The notes under the pieces were generated by a model. That model saw nothing but the letters and a program-made list of their open reading frames with translations, did no database searches and was not told the origin of the DNA. Of a stretch of 64,000 nt of DNA, positions 52,492 to 60,981 are shown piece by piece (the first letter of the stretch is position 1; the number at the start of each line of letters is the position of its first letter). The translations under genes and the position numbers were made by a program. Source of the DNA: CAWFGW01 sp963815495 (GTDB taxonomy: Bacteria; Bacteroidota; Bacteroidia; Cytophagales; JAAEPT01); NCBI GenBank assembly GCA_963815495.1, contig CAWFGW010000015.1:124001-188000 (forward strand), read 5' to 3'.

Positions 52492-54465
52492 ATGAATTTC
52501 AATAAAAAAAACTATTCAAACAAACTACTAGTAGAGTTGTACACCCAACTGCTGCGTTCTCGTTTGATTGAACAAAAAATGCTTATCCTTCTCCGTCAAG
52601 GCAAGATTTCCAAATGGTTTTCGGGTATTGGACAGGAAGCAGTGTCTATTGGCGCTGCCATGGCATTGGAAACCAATGAATTCATTTTGCCCGCTCATCG
52701 AAATTTAGGAATTTTCACTTCGCGAAATGTGCCTCTAAACCGTCTATTTGCCCAGTTTTTGGGGAAACGCGAAGGCTTCACCAAAGGACGTGACCGCTCA
52801 TTTCACTTTGGCTCTAAAGAACACCACATCGTGGGAATGATTTCTCATCTAGGTCCACAGCTTACCGTGGCTAATGGTATATCTTTAGCAGAAAAATTAT
52901 CAGAAGATAAAAAAGTGGTCCTTGCCATTACGGGCGAAGGCGGAAGTAGTGAAGGCGATTTTCATGAAGCACTTAACGTGGCTGCTGTCTGGCAACTGCC
53001 TGTAATTTTTTTATTAGAAAATAACGGATATAGCATTTCAACCCCTACAGAAGAACAATACCGGATAGGTAGCTTTACTGAAAAGGGTCCCGCTTACGGT
53101 ATAGAAACTTACAAAATAGATGGTAATAACATTTTAGAGGTCTATAGTACCATTCAAAAAGTGGCCTCAAGCATGCGCAGAAGCCCTAAACCAGTATTAA
53201 TTGAAGCAGTAACTTTTAGAATGCGCGGCCATGAAGAATCATCGGGAACGGATTATGTGCCAAAAGAATTATTTGCCGAGTGGGCTAAAAAAGACCCCAT
53301 AGAAAACTATGAACAGTTTTTACTTCAAGAAAAAATTCTTACCGAAGACAAGATACAGGATCTCTATGAAGAAATAGATCAAGCTATTGATGAGGCCCTG
53401 GAAGAAGCTTTTGCTTATCCCAATGCAACCTCTACCATAGAAGAAGAAATTAAAGATGTATATGTGCCCTATGATTCGCGAGTGAGCGCTCCTTCGGGTT
53501 TAACATCTAATAAAAGATACATTGATGCCATTCGTGAAGCGATGCTACAAAGTATGCATCGCTATCCTAATCTGGTGTTAATGGGGCAGGACATCGCTGA
53601 ATATGGTGGTGTATTCAAAGCTACCGAAGGACTTGTAACGGAATTTGGAAAAGATCGTGTAAGAAACACACCTCTTTGCGAATCAGCCATTATCGGAGCT
53701 AGTCTAGGTTTGGCAATTAGAAATTATAAATCAGTTGTTGAAATTCAATTTTCCGACTTTGTAACCTGTGGATTCAATCAGATTGTGAATAATTTGGCAA
53801 AGTCCCACTATCGCTGGGGTCAAAACGCAGACGTGGTTATTCGAATGCCTTCGGGTGGAGGAATTAGTGCGGGGCCATTTCACTCCCAGTCTACGGAAGC
53901 CTGGTTCTTTCATACGCCAGGCTTAAAAATTGTTTATCCTTCTACACCATCTGCTGCAAAGGGATTGTTAACGGCAGCTATTGCAGATCCTAATCCCGTT
54001 TTGTTTTTTGAACATAAAAAGTTGTATCGTTCTATTAATGAAGAGGTATTTGACAACTATTACGAAACCGAGATTGGCAAAGCGAGAATAGCCAAAGACG
54101 GAGACGAGGTTTCAATTATCACCTATGGTATGGGTGTGCATTGGGCATTGGATGCCTGTAAAGAGTTAAAAATTGAAGCACAAATTATTGATTTGCAAAC
54201 CTTACTTCCCTGGGACCAAGAAGCTGTAAAAAAATCTGTTGAAAAAACCGGGAAAGCTATTTTGTTAAGCGAAGACTGTCAAACGGGTAGCATCATTGCA
54301 GAAATTGCCGCCTGGATTAGCGAAAATCTCTTTGAAAAATTAGATGCCCCAGTTAGTAGAGTAGGAAGTCTAGATACCCCAATTCCCTTTGCCAAAGGGT
54401 TGGAAGACGACTTTCTCCCAATCAATCGCTTTAAGGAAAAGCTTCAGACTCTAGTAAATTATTAA
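52492..54465 (+). CDS. Fused alpha-beta E1 component of a thiamine-dependent 2-oxoacid dehydrogenase
   Basis: A 657-residue protein that joins the alpha (about 1-330) and beta (about 340-657) halves of E1. The alpha half has the thiamine-diphosphate motif GEGGSSEGDFHEALN ... LLENN, and IGQEAVSIGAAMAL near the start. The beta half has the catalytic region FGKDRVRNTPLCESAIIGASLG and IMPSGGG-like RMPSGGGISAGPFHSQS. It resembles branched-chain or pyruvate E1 fusions common in Bacteroidota. E2 and E3 are not adjacent. The substrate is unknown; the branched-chain type is the usual annotation. Confidence 0.9.
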   Translation: MNFNKKNYSNKLLVELYTQLLRSRLIEQKMLILLRQGKISKWFSGIGQEAVSIGAAMALETNEFILPAHRNLGIFTSRNVPLNRLFAQFLGKREGFTKGRDRSFHFGSKEHHIVGMISHLGPQLTVANGISLAEKLSEDKKVVLAITGEGGSSEGDFHEALNVAAVWQLPVIFLLENNGYSISTPTEEQYRIGSFTEKGPAYGIETYKIDGNNILEVYSTIQKVASSMRRSPKPVLIEAVTFRMRGHEESSGTDYVPKELFAEWAKKDPIENYEQFLLQEKILTEDKIQDLYEEIDQAIDEALEEAFAYPNATSTIEEEIKDVYVPYDSRVSAPSGLTSNKRYIDAIREAMLQSMHRYPNLVLMGQDIAEYGGVFKATEGLVTEFGKDRVRNTPLCESAIIGASLGLAIRNYKSVVEIQFSDFVTCGFNQIVNNLAKSHYRWGQNADVVIRMPSGGGISAGPFHSQSTEAWFFHTPGLKIVYPSTPSAAKGLLTAAIADPNPVLFFEHKKLYRSINEEVFDNYYETEIGKARIAKDGDEVSIITYGMGVHWALDACKELKIEAQIIDLQTLLPWDQEAVKKSVEKTGKAILLSEDCQTGSIIAEIAAWISENLFEKLDAPVSRVGSLDTPIPFAKGLEDDFLPINRFKEKLQTLVNY

Positions 54466-54531
54466 AGTTTAATTAGGAAACTGATTTGCCGAACTAACTG
54501 TTCTGTCTATTCATAACTTCATATATTTCCT

Positions 54532-54539
54532 TATTTTTG
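54532..54539 (+). promoter_or_regulatory. -7 element at the small lipoprotein gene
   Basis: TATTTTTG ends 4 bp before the ATG at 54544, so the transcript is expected to be leaderless or nearly so. No TTG at -33. Confidence 0.45.
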
Positions 54540-54543
54540 TTTA

Positions 54544-54774
54544 ATGCGTTATCGTCTATCAAGCATATTATTACAGAGTTGTCTACTGGTTTTAATTTCA
54601 GTGGGGCAAGTCGCTTGTAAAAACACTGGGGCAGTTTGCCCAGGAACGGGTCAATCGAAGGCTGCTGACTTTAGTCCTTTTAATAATGATGGTGAGCCTA
54701 AAGGTGGCAAAAAGAAAAAGGGTGAAAATGGCCTTGTCAAAAAAAAACAACCCAAAAAATTAAACAAAAAATAA
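54544..54774 (+). CDS. Small lysine-rich lipoprotein (unknown)
   Basis: A 76-residue protein with a signal peptide SILLQSCLLVLISVGQVAC whose lipobox ends at Cys25, and a basic tail (GGKKKKGENGLVKKKQPKK). The GQVAC cleavage motif supports lipidation. It lies 4 bp upstream of the next gene, whose GTG start follows the stop closely, so it is the first gene of an envelope operon. The function is unknown. Confidence 0.6.
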   Translation: MRYRLSSILLQSCLLVLISVGQVACKNTGAVCPGTGQSKAADFSPFNNDGEPKGGKKKKGENGLVKKKQPKKLNKK

Positions 54775-54778
54775 GCGT

Positions 54779-55369
54779 GTGAAGCAACTCTTAAAACTCC
54801 CCTTTCTGCTTGTTATTTTTTTACTGTCTATCAGCTCAATTTGTTGGTCCCAAACAGATCGACCTGCTCCTGAGCATACTAAGGACCCCAAGTATAAATT
54901 CATGAATTTTCGGAGGATTCAAAAGTCTAAGGAACTAAAATCTGGACAACGCGGACAAAAGGCACCAGATAAAGTCTCGCCACCCTCAACGGTTAAAAAT
55001 GAAAAAGGTCCAAATTATGGCGATTTACAACGGAATAAAATAGCAAAAGAAAAAGAGCGCCACAATGCTCAAGCCCATCAAAAAGCTCCGGATAAAGCAT
55101 CGCCACCTAGTCGCACAACCCAATCAGGAGGACCAAGTTATGAAGACATTCACAGAGCAAAAATTGCCAAATCAAAGGAATTAAGTGCTGGAATGGCACA
55201 ACAAAGCGGGCCCGACAAAGCAACACCTCCTGCCAAAAAAGGGGACGTACAAGGTGCGACCTACAAAATGCTATATGGTAAAGTTATGGCCAAAGAAGCT
55301 GAAATGAATGCGAATAGCACTGGAAACATAGATGCTCAAGCGTTGGAAAAAAAGCGACTCAGAGAATAA
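54779..55369 (+). CDS. Secreted repeat protein, first half of a probably split gene (KAPDK repeats)
   Basis: A 196-residue exported protein starting at GTG 54779, with signal peptide LLVIFLLSISSICWSQ. After it come three repeats of exactly 41 residues, each starting Q-K/S-A/G-P-D-K-x-S/T-P-P and containing Y..L/I/M..K..AK.KE, preceded by a partial unit. The last ten or so residues (GNIDAQALEKKRLRE) look like the beginning of the G-x-I-D repeats of the next ORF. The frame closes at TAA 55367-55369. The next ORF continues the repeat theme in the +1 frame, so the two are likely one ancestral gene. Confidence 0.72.
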   Translation: MKQLLKLPFLLVIFLLSISSICWSQTDRPAPEHTKDPKYKFMNFRRIQKSKELKSGQRGQKAPDKVSPPSTVKNEKGPNYGDLQRNKIAKEKERHNAQAHQKAPDKASPPSRTTQSGGPSYEDIHRAKIAKSKELSAGMAQQSGPDKATPPAKKGDVQGATYKMLYGKVMAKEAEMNANSTGNIDAQALEKKRLRE

Positions 55370-56096
55370 TCAGAAAAATGCTCAAATGAATTATGAGGGG
55401 GGCATTGACATAGAAAAAAGGCAAAAAGCGCTAAACGAAAAGCAAAAAGAAATTAACTATCAAGGAAGTATTGATTTAGCCAAAAAAGAAAAAGCCGTTG
55501 AAGAAAAACAACAAGAAATTAACTATCAAGGAAGTATTGATTTAAGTAAAAGAGACGAATTAATAAAACAGAAACAAGAAGAAATTAACTATCAAGGAGA
55601 TATAGATCTAACTAAGCTTCAAGAAGTTGTTCGGCAGAAAAGTGCCGAAATTGATTATCAAGGAAATATAGATTTACACGCTCGACAGAAGGTAGTTCGA
55701 GAAGCTCAAAAAGAAATGGCTGGATATGAAGGGTCTATTCTTCGAAAAGATTTGGAGAAAAAAGAAGCAGAAATCCGAAAGAAAGGAAGACAAATTGCTA
55801 ATTATGATGGAGACATCCTTTTAAAAACAATTCAACGAAGAGAGCGTGACATCCGCAAAAAAGACAAAGATATAGCGAACTACACTGGAGACATTGTTGT
55901 TAGAAGAGTTCAGAAAGGAATGCACCCGAGTGCGGCCTATCGAGGTGGTAAAGTGCAAAATTCCTATGCCGCAAAAGAGCGACTTAGAAAACGAGTATTA
56001 AAAAAGTCTCAGAAAAACGAGCGGTTATTAAACCCAGAAAAGAAAAAAGCTCCAAAACCTCAATATGACAAACAAGAAAGCGAGATTTGGTATTAA
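55332..56096 (+). CDS. NYQG-repeat protein, second half of a probably split gene
   Basis: The open frame runs from ATG 55332 (in the overlap) to 56096. A start at ATG 55386 (MNYEGGIDIEKR), 17 bp after the previous stop, is possible but gives no signal peptide. The region holds repeats of 22 residues (NYQGSIDLxKRxxxVxxKQxEI) and then 26 residues (ANYDGDILLKTIQRRERDI...), with a C-terminal tail MHPSAAYRGGKVQNSYAAKERL ... KQESEIWY that I recall in hypothetical proteins of other Bacteroidota. It is highly charged and may be surface or periplasmic. Alone it would lack export, together with the preceding ORF it would be secreted. Confidence 0.7.
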   Translation: MLKRWKKSDSENNQKNAQMNYEGGIDIEKRQKALNEKQKEINYQGSIDLAKKEKAVEEKQQEINYQGSIDLSKRDELIKQKQEEINYQGDIDLTKLQEVVRQKSAEIDYQGNIDLHARQKVVREAQKEMAGYEGSILRKDLEKKEAEIRKKGRQIANYDGDILLKTIQRRERDIRKKDKDIANYTGDIVVRRVQKGMHPSAAYRGGKVQNSYAAKERLRKRVLKKSQKNERLLNPEKKKAPKPQYDKQESEIWY

Positions 56097-56112
56097 CTAA
56101 AATGATGGAATT

Positions 56113-56448
56113 ATGAAGTGGCAAAAATTACAATCTGCTGATCAATTAGCTGAAATTAAAAGCCTTTCGACCATAAAACCTGTGTTGATATTTAAACACA
56201 GCACCCGTTGTTCTATCAGCTCCATGGCCCTTAGCCGACTTGAGCGTGCTTGGAAAGAAGAAGACAATAGCAAAATTGAACCTTATTACCTCGACTTGAT
56301 TGAATATAGACCGATATCCAATCAAATAGCACAAGAGTTCAATGTGTTACATGAATCTCCACAAGTGCTTCTCATTAAAGATGGCAAGTGTCTGCTCTCC
56401 AACTCACACAGTGGCATTAATTATTTTGAGATTTTAGAAGCTGTATAA
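56113..56448 (+). CDS. ytxJ: Bacilliredoxin-like redox protein YtxJ
   Basis: A 111-residue thioredoxin-fold protein. HSTRCSISSMAL holds the single redox Cys33 of the family (the CxxS-type monothiol arrangement CSIS), and ESPQVLLIKDGK is the cis-Pro region with the SPQ loop. In Bacillus, YtxJ (BrxC) removes bacillithiol from proteins; Bacteroidota use bacillithiol as well. It lies between the repeat-protein ORFs and a putative outer-membrane protein. Confidence 0.85.
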   Translation: MKWQKLQSADQLAEIKSLSTIKPVLIFKHSTRCSISSMALSRLERAWKEEDNSKIEPYYLDLIEYRPISNQIAQEFNVLHESPQVLLIKDGKCLLSNSHSGINYFEILEAV

Positions 56449-56452
56449 TTAC

Positions 56453-57262
56453 ATGCGATGCTTAGTTACTTTTGTTGTATTTTTATTTTTTTATCATGCC
56501 TCTTTCTCGCAATTAATTGACGGATATAGAGAAGAGATAGAATATGATCGAGAAGCAACTTTTGGTATTAACTTGAATACTATTGGTGGTATGATTGGTG
56601 GTATTGATGGTCGCTTTGCTTGGAAAAAAAGTGATGGTAACTGGGACGCACTCTATCTTCAGCTTGTAAACATCAAAAACAGCAAAGAAATTCGATCTCA
56701 AATTATTTCCACTGGAAACATCATTACTCCAGGTAAAATGAATTCCCTGTATGTGTTTCGAACACAGTATGGAAAAGAACAACGCTTATTTTGGAAAGGT
56801 GATGAAGATGGCGTACGCCTTTCTTGGGTATATGCCGGGGGGTTATCATTAGGTTTAATTAAACCCTATTATATTGAATATGACTATACCATCTACAAAA
56901 TTAAAAACGGGCAACTTGATTTAGACAACACCGTTTTTGAAAGTAGAAATGAAGCATATGATCCAGAAATTCATAGTCCAGGGAGAATCCTTGGACCCGG
57001 TTCTTTTACCGATGGGATAAATACAATCTCTACTAGACTGGGTTTTAACCTTAAGACCTCGATTAACTTAGAATTTGGTATTTTTAACAGAGCGGTATCT
57101 GGTATTGAAACAGGATTTATGGTAGAATATTTCCCTAAGAGCATTCGTATGTTTGCTGAACCAGTTAAGCCCATTACGTTACAATCCACCGTATTTATTT
57201 CCATTTACTTTGGTAGCCGAAAGAAAAGTAAACCTAAACCTGAGGTTTCCGAAATTCCATAG
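56453..57262 (+). CDS. Putative outer-membrane protein (beta-barrel-like)
   Basis: A 269-residue protein with signal peptide VTFVVFLFFYHASFSQ, 4 bp after ytxJ. Alternating beta strands (ATFGINLNTIGGMIGGIDGRF, DGVRLSWVYAGGLSLGLIKPYYIEYDY, FMVEYFPKSIRMF, TVFISIYFGSR) suggest a small barrel, and the C-terminus is basic and proline rich. I recall such proteins as hypothetical in Bacteroidota. No clear family name. Confidence 0.6.
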   Translation: MRCLVTFVVFLFFYHASFSQLIDGYREEIEYDREATFGINLNTIGGMIGGIDGRFAWKKSDGNWDALYLQLVNIKNSKEIRSQIISTGNIITPGKMNSLYVFRTQYGKEQRLFWKGDEDGVRLSWVYAGGLSLGLIKPYYIEYDYTIYKIKNGQLDLDNTVFESRNEAYDPEIHSPGRILGPGSFTDGINTISTRLGFNLKTSINLEFGIFNRAVSGIETGFMVEYFPKSIRMFAEPVKPITLQSTVFISIYFGSRKKSKPKPEVSEIP

Positions 57263-57269
57263 TAAAAAC

Positions 57270-57277
57270 TAACTTTG
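57270..57277 (+). promoter_or_regulatory. -7 element hugging the lipA start
   Basis: TAACTTTG ends 5 bp before the lipA ATG at 57283, so transcription should begin at or close to the start codon. The -33 position holds TTT rather than TTG. Confidence 0.4.
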
Positions 57278-57282
57278 CATCC

Positions 57283-58182
57283 ATGATAGAACTTCCCGTA
57301 GTATCAGACCAGCCAAGCCCTCGAAAAAAACGACCAGATTGGTTGCGCGTAAAACTTCCTATCGGCAAGGAGTATGCTCAAGTGCGCAAGGTGGTGGATG
57401 AAAATAAACTTCACACCATTTGTGAAAGTGGCAATTGTCCTAATATGGGTGAGTGCTGGGGAGCTGGTACGGCAACCTTCATGATTCTTGGCAATGTATG
57501 TACACGTAGTTGTTCTTTCTGTGCTGTAGCAACAGGCCGACCACCTGAGTATGATGAAGATGAACCACGAAGAGTGGCAGAGTCAATTAAAACCATGGGT
57601 GTAAAACATGCGGTGCTCACCTCAGTAAACCGCGATGAGTTAAAAGATCGAGGTGCTTATATTTGGCATGAAACCGTACGCTTAACGAAAGAACTCAGCC
57701 CAGACACCACAATAGAAACCTTAATTCCAGATGTGAAAAACAACTGGGATGCTTTAATTACAATGATTTCAGCAGGACAGGAAGTAGTGTCCCACAACAT
57801 GGAAACGGTAAAGCGGCTGTATAGAAATGTGCGCCCGCAAGCAAAATACGAACGTAGCTTAGAACAAATCCAACGTACCAAGGACTATGGTCAACGCACC
57901 AAGTCGGGTATTATGCTAGGATTAGGTGAAACCGAAGATGAAGTCATCGAAATTATGCAAGACCTTTACAATCATGGTTTAGATGTTTTGACGTTAGGAC
58001 AATACCTACAACCCACAAAAATGCACCACGAGATCATTGAATATATCCACCCAGAACAATTCAAAAAATACGAAACCATCGGCTACGAAATGGGGTATGA
58101 CTGGGTGGAATCAGGACCATTGGTGCGCTCCAGTTATCATGCTGAAAAACATTTGGCAGGGTATCCGAAGCCTCAGCGGTAA
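57283..58182 (+). CDS. lipA: Lipoyl synthase
   Basis: Radical-SAM enzyme that inserts sulfur into octanoyl groups on E2 and GcvH. The auxiliary cluster Cys are Cys47, Cys52 and Cys58 in CESGNCPNMGEC, and the radical-SAM CxxxCxxC is Cys73, Cys77 and Cys80 in CTRSCSFC. The C-terminal RSSYHAEK motif contributes the serine ligand. At 299 residues it is full length. It serves the GcvP system and the fused E1 dehydrogenase elsewhere in the window. Confidence 0.97.
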   Translation: MIELPVVSDQPSPRKKRPDWLRVKLPIGKEYAQVRKVVDENKLHTICESGNCPNMGECWGAGTATFMILGNVCTRSCSFCAVATGRPPEYDEDEPRRVAESIKTMGVKHAVLTSVNRDELKDRGAYIWHETVRLTKELSPDTTIETLIPDVKNNWDALITMISAGQEVVSHNMETVKRLYRNVRPQAKYERSLEQIQRTKDYGQRTKSGIMLGLGETEDEVIEIMQDLYNHGLDVLTLGQYLQPTKMHHEIIEYIHPEQFKKYETIGYEMGYDWVESGPLVRSSYHAEKHLAGYPKPQR

Positions 58183-58262
58183 TAATAAATGAACTAAGTA
58201 CAGGCATGTACTGGATTGTTTAAAATTTCACCTGTACTCCTGAACTTTATTAACCGTATAAA

Positions 58263-58733
58263 TCATTTACTCTTCAACGACAAAGTCAATGTAAACTCAG
58301 CGACAAGTTCATCTGAAATCGAAGGACAAGTTGCTGTAATTTTCACTAACTCGCTGACCCGTTCTTTGGTAGTTAGTGTTTCTGCAATCATTTTTTTAAT
58401 TAACAAACCATCCGAACAGGTAAAATGCACTGCTGCTTCTGGTCGCTTGTGAAAAGCGGCTGTAAAATCTTTAAATACCAAGCTTACCTTGTTGCCACTT
58501 CGTTTTATTTGGTCATAGGCGATGAATCCTCCCGCAACATCGGCTCCCACTGCTAAAGCCCCGAAATACATGCTGTTTAAATGGTTTTTTGTTCGTCTGC
58601 GCAAGGGGATTTTAACTTCCACTTTTTCCTCGTCAAAAACCACAATTCGAGGTCGACAAAAAAAGATCATGGGGACTTTAAAGAACCCAAATAGATACAA
58701 CTCAAGTGTAGATTTAAACAACGATTTCGGCAT
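58263..58733 (-). CDS. DUF4442 hotdog-fold thioesterase-like protein
   Basis: A 156-residue single-domain hotdog protein. The conserved HLNSMYFGALAVGADVAGGF segment is the central helix with the Asn and Gly positions of the DUF4442/YiiD_C family. Substrate and role are unknown; related proteins act on acyl-CoA or acyl-ACP. No signal peptide. It stands between lipA (convergent) and hemH. Confidence 0.8.
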   Translation of the reverse strand: MPKSLFKSTLELYLFGFFKVPMIFFCRPRIVVFDEEKVEVKIPLRRRTKNHLNSMYFGALAVGADVAGGFIAYDQIKRSGNKVSLVFKDFTAAFHKRPEAAVHFTCSDGLLIKKMIAETLTTKERVSELVKITATCPSISDELVAEFTLTLSLKSK

Positions 58734-58930
58734 GACTACTATACTTATTTACGCGCTTAAAAGTTATTGAAAATCGTTCTCTTCCTAAGTTACGCTAGCT
58801 AAACTTTGAAGAGAGATGGAAATCAGTATATCTGTAATGGTAGGGTTTAGCTAATTGCTCCAAATCCTCGCTCCACTTAAGGTAAGTCCAATTTCCGTTT
58901 GTGATGAATAGCGGATTATTGAATGGATGA

Positions 58931-59947
58931 CTATTTCTTCACCATTTCGACTAAACATTCGACCCATTCAGGGTTATCGTTTAAGCTTTCTACAAGTTGC
59001 CATTTCTCTCCTCCGTTTTCAAGAAATTGATCACGGTATTCTTCTCCGATTTCAATGTTTGTTTCAAGACAATCAGCCACAAAAGCTGGTGAAAAAGCTA
59101 AAACTTTTTTATACTTTTTCTCTTTCAGCTCATCCATAGCTGTCCCAATATAGGGTTTTATCCATTCCTCTTTTCCTAATCGGGATTGGAAACAAATACT
59201 ATATTTTTCTTTTGGAATATTCAGTGCTTCGGTCAATAAGCGAGTAGTCGCAAAACACTGTGCTCGATAACAATAGGCATTTTTTGAATGGTACGAATTA
59301 CAACAATCGCCCAATTGACAACAACCACCAACGGATGCTTTAAGAATTTGTCGTTCAGGCAACCCATGATATGAAAACAAGAAGTGATCGTATTCCTCTT
59401 CTTGCATATATTTTAAGGCAATGTTTTTCCATGTTTTAATGAACAAGTCATGATCAAAAAACTTATCTATAAATCGTACCGAAGGAACTACCAATTCATT
59501 TTTAATTTCTTCCATCACCTTTTGAGCAACAGAACCCGTTGAAGCAGAAGCATATTGCGGAAAAAGAGGAATCACTATCAATTCATCTAATCCAACACCC
59601 TCAAAGGCTTTTAAGGCTTCTTTGATTGAGGGGTTTTGGTAGCGCATGCCTAACGACACGATATACTCATTCCCAAGTGAAGCTTGTAATTTTTCTTTAA
59701 GGCTTACACTATGAAATAACAAGGGAGAGCCTTTCTCTGTCCACACTTTTTCATATTCTTTGGCCGATTTTGGGCTTCGGAAAGTGGCTATAATCACGTT
59801 GACCAAAAACCAACGTTGAATAAATGGAATATCTATGACGCGTTCATCCATCAAAAACTCCCGCAAGTAGGCACGTACATCCGACACTTTAGGGCTATCG
59901 GGGGTGCCCAAATTCACAATCAATACTCCTTTCACTTTCTTTGCCAT
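58931..59947 (-). CDS. hemH: Ferrochelatase
   Basis: Inserts Fe(II) into protoporphyrin IX. The catalytic His is His194 in FSYHGLPERQ, and the acidic pair lies in FVADCLETNIEIGEEY. It begins MAKKVKGVLIVNLGTPDSP, the family N-terminus. Between residues 209 and 231 it has six cysteines (209, 210, 215, 216, 226, 231) near SVGGCCQLGDCC, a Cys-rich insert that I recall in several Bacteroidota ferrochelatases. At 338 residues it has normal length. The 197-bp gap upstream of the DUF4442 gene holds nothing I can identify. Confidence 0.94.
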   Translation of the reverse strand: MAKKVKGVLIVNLGTPDSPKVSDVRAYLREFLMDERVIDIPFIQRWFLVNVIIATFRSPKSAKEYEKVWTEKGSPLLFHSVSLKEKLQASLGNEYIVSLGMRYQNPSIKEALKAFEGVGLDELIVIPLFPQYASASTGSVAQKVMEEIKNELVVPSVRFIDKFFDHDLFIKTWKNIALKYMQEEEYDHFLFSYHGLPERQILKASVGGCCQLGDCCNSYHSKNAYCYRAQCFATTRLLTEALNIPKEKYSICFQSRLGKEEWIKPYIGTAMDELKEKKYKKVLAFSPAFVADCLETNIEIGEEYRDQFLENGGEKWQLVESLNDNPEWVECLVEMVKK

Positions 59948-60032
59948 GGGTTAAAGCTAACTAAACTTTCAAAATGTAAAAAAGTTTAAGATTTAATGAT
60001 GATTTAAAATTTGCTAATCCTTTATTTGTGCT

Positions 60033-60230
60033 ATGCTTGCAATTTATAACATGATGAAAGGTCACAATTATTACTGTAAAAATTACGGTGACGAATATGA
60101 ATTTACGGTGGTAGAAATTAACTCGAATACTGATGTAGTTTGCAAAGACTTGAACACACTTGATATTTTTAATATCCAAGATGTTTTTATTACTGGCAAA
60201 GGACCAGATTATGAATTACGAGAAATTTAA
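60033..60230 (+). CDS. Small conserved-looking protein (unknown)
   Basis: A 65-residue ORF with a soluble beta-rich sequence: GHNYYCKNYGDEYEFTVVEI, then NTDVVCKDLNTLDIFNIQDV. The two Cys are spaced evenly. It resembles short hypothetical proteins of Flavobacteriales in my memory. The start may be ATG 60033 or 60051; TTTATTTG ends 4 bp before 60033. It is transcribed divergently from hemH and is followed by the REP/RAYT region. Confidence 0.5.
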   Translation: MLAIYNMMKGHNYYCKNYGDEYEFTVVEINSNTDVVCKDLNTLDIFNIQDVFITGKGPDYELREI

Positions 60231-60240
60231 GTTTTGTATT

Positions 60241-60260
60241 CGTCTGTGAGGACACTGACG
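60241..60260. repeat. REP-like palindrome 1 (inverted, one mismatch)
   Basis: CGTCTGTG AGGA CACTGACG: 8-bp arms with one A-to-T mismatch in the left arm, loop AGGA. It is inverted relative to palindromes 2-4, and its flank (GACGAA) matches palindrome 3 in reverse. Confidence 0.7.
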
Positions 60261-60320
60261 AAGGCGAGAGAGATTTCGTTCGTTAGTAGAGACTCTATCG
60301 AAGGCAGTTTGTTCATCGCC

Positions 60321-60344
60321 AATGTCAGTGTCTCCACTGACATT
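60321..60344. repeat. REP-like palindrome 2
   Basis: AATGTCAGTG TCTC CACTGACATT: perfect 10-bp arms. The flanks GCC on the left and CTAG on the right are shared with palindrome 4. Confidence 0.8.
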
Positions 60345-60390
60345 CTAGATACCCTTTGTTTCGGTTCTATTTTTCTAGTAAGTTAAACTT

Positions 60391-60912
60391 ATGGAAATCG
60401 GAAGGATTTATTTTTTACTGCAACAATTTTTAAACTGGAAAAGCCTGCTTTCAGAAGATAAATACAAAGACATACTAATTGGCTCATTAAAACATTTAGT
60501 TGAACGTAAGAAATTAGAAATTTACGGGTTTGTAATTATGCCAAACCATATTCATATCATTTGGAAAATCTTAGAAACAAATGGCAAAGAAATGCCTCAC
60601 GCCAGTTTTTTAAAATTTGTGAGTCATGAAATTCAAAAAGATTTAAAAATTAGTCATCCAACTATTTTAGGACAATTTAGAGTTAATACAGAAACGAGAA
60701 CGTATCAATTTTGGCAACGTGAGGCTTTACCTATTGAACTTTATACCCCAGAAGTGATTTATCAAAAACTAGATTACATTCACAACAACCCGTGTGATGG
60801 TAAGTGGCGTTTAGCTGAAAGCCCTGAACTTTATCACTACTCTTCTTTTCGGTTTTATGAAACTGGCTTCGATGATTTTGGGTTTTTAACTCATATTGGA
60901 GAGGTGATATGA
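60391..60912 (+). CDS. REP-associated tyrosine transposase (RAYT, Y1/HUH family)
   Basis: A 173-residue single-strand transposase-like protein. VIMPNHIHIIW carries the His-hydrophobic-His (HUH) metal motif, FWQREALPIELY is a typical RAYT segment and YQKLDYIHNNPCDGKW holds the likely catalytic Tyr. It has no accompanying TnpB. Two palindromes lie upstream and two downstream, the expected arrangement for a RAYT and its REP elements, so it is probably the agent of REP spread. It appears intact, from ATG 60391 to its stop. Confidence 0.88.
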   Translation: MEIGRIYFLLQQFLNWKSLLSEDKYKDILIGSLKHLVERKKLEIYGFVIMPNHIHIIWKILETNGKEMPHASFLKFVSHEIQKDLKISHPTILGQFRVNTETRTYQFWQREALPIELYTPEVIYQKLDYIHNNPCDGKWRLAESPELYHYSSFRFYETGFDDFGFLTHIGEVI

Positions 60913-60932
60913 ACTTGACTTTGGCGAAGTTC

Positions 60933-60950
60933 GTCAGTGTCTTCACTGAC
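60933..60950. repeat. REP-like palindrome 3
   Basis: GTCAGTG TCTT CACTGAC, 7-bp arms, 20 bp after the RAYT stop. Its flanks match the reverse of palindrome 1 (TTCGTCAGTG ... GACAAAGG). Confidence 0.75.
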
Positions 60951-60981
60951 AAAGGTGAGGGAACTTGGGGAAATCTATGCC

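Noticed and set aside
55332..55385. First 18 codons of the NYQG-repeat ORF as a separate start
   Set aside because: They overlap the preceding ORF in another frame and show no signal peptide; a split gene explains the overlap better.
59961..60179. 72-residue minus-strand ORF opposite the small protein at 60033
   Set aside because: It is antisense to the better-supported plus-strand ORF and has a composition typical of a non-coding AT-rich stretch.
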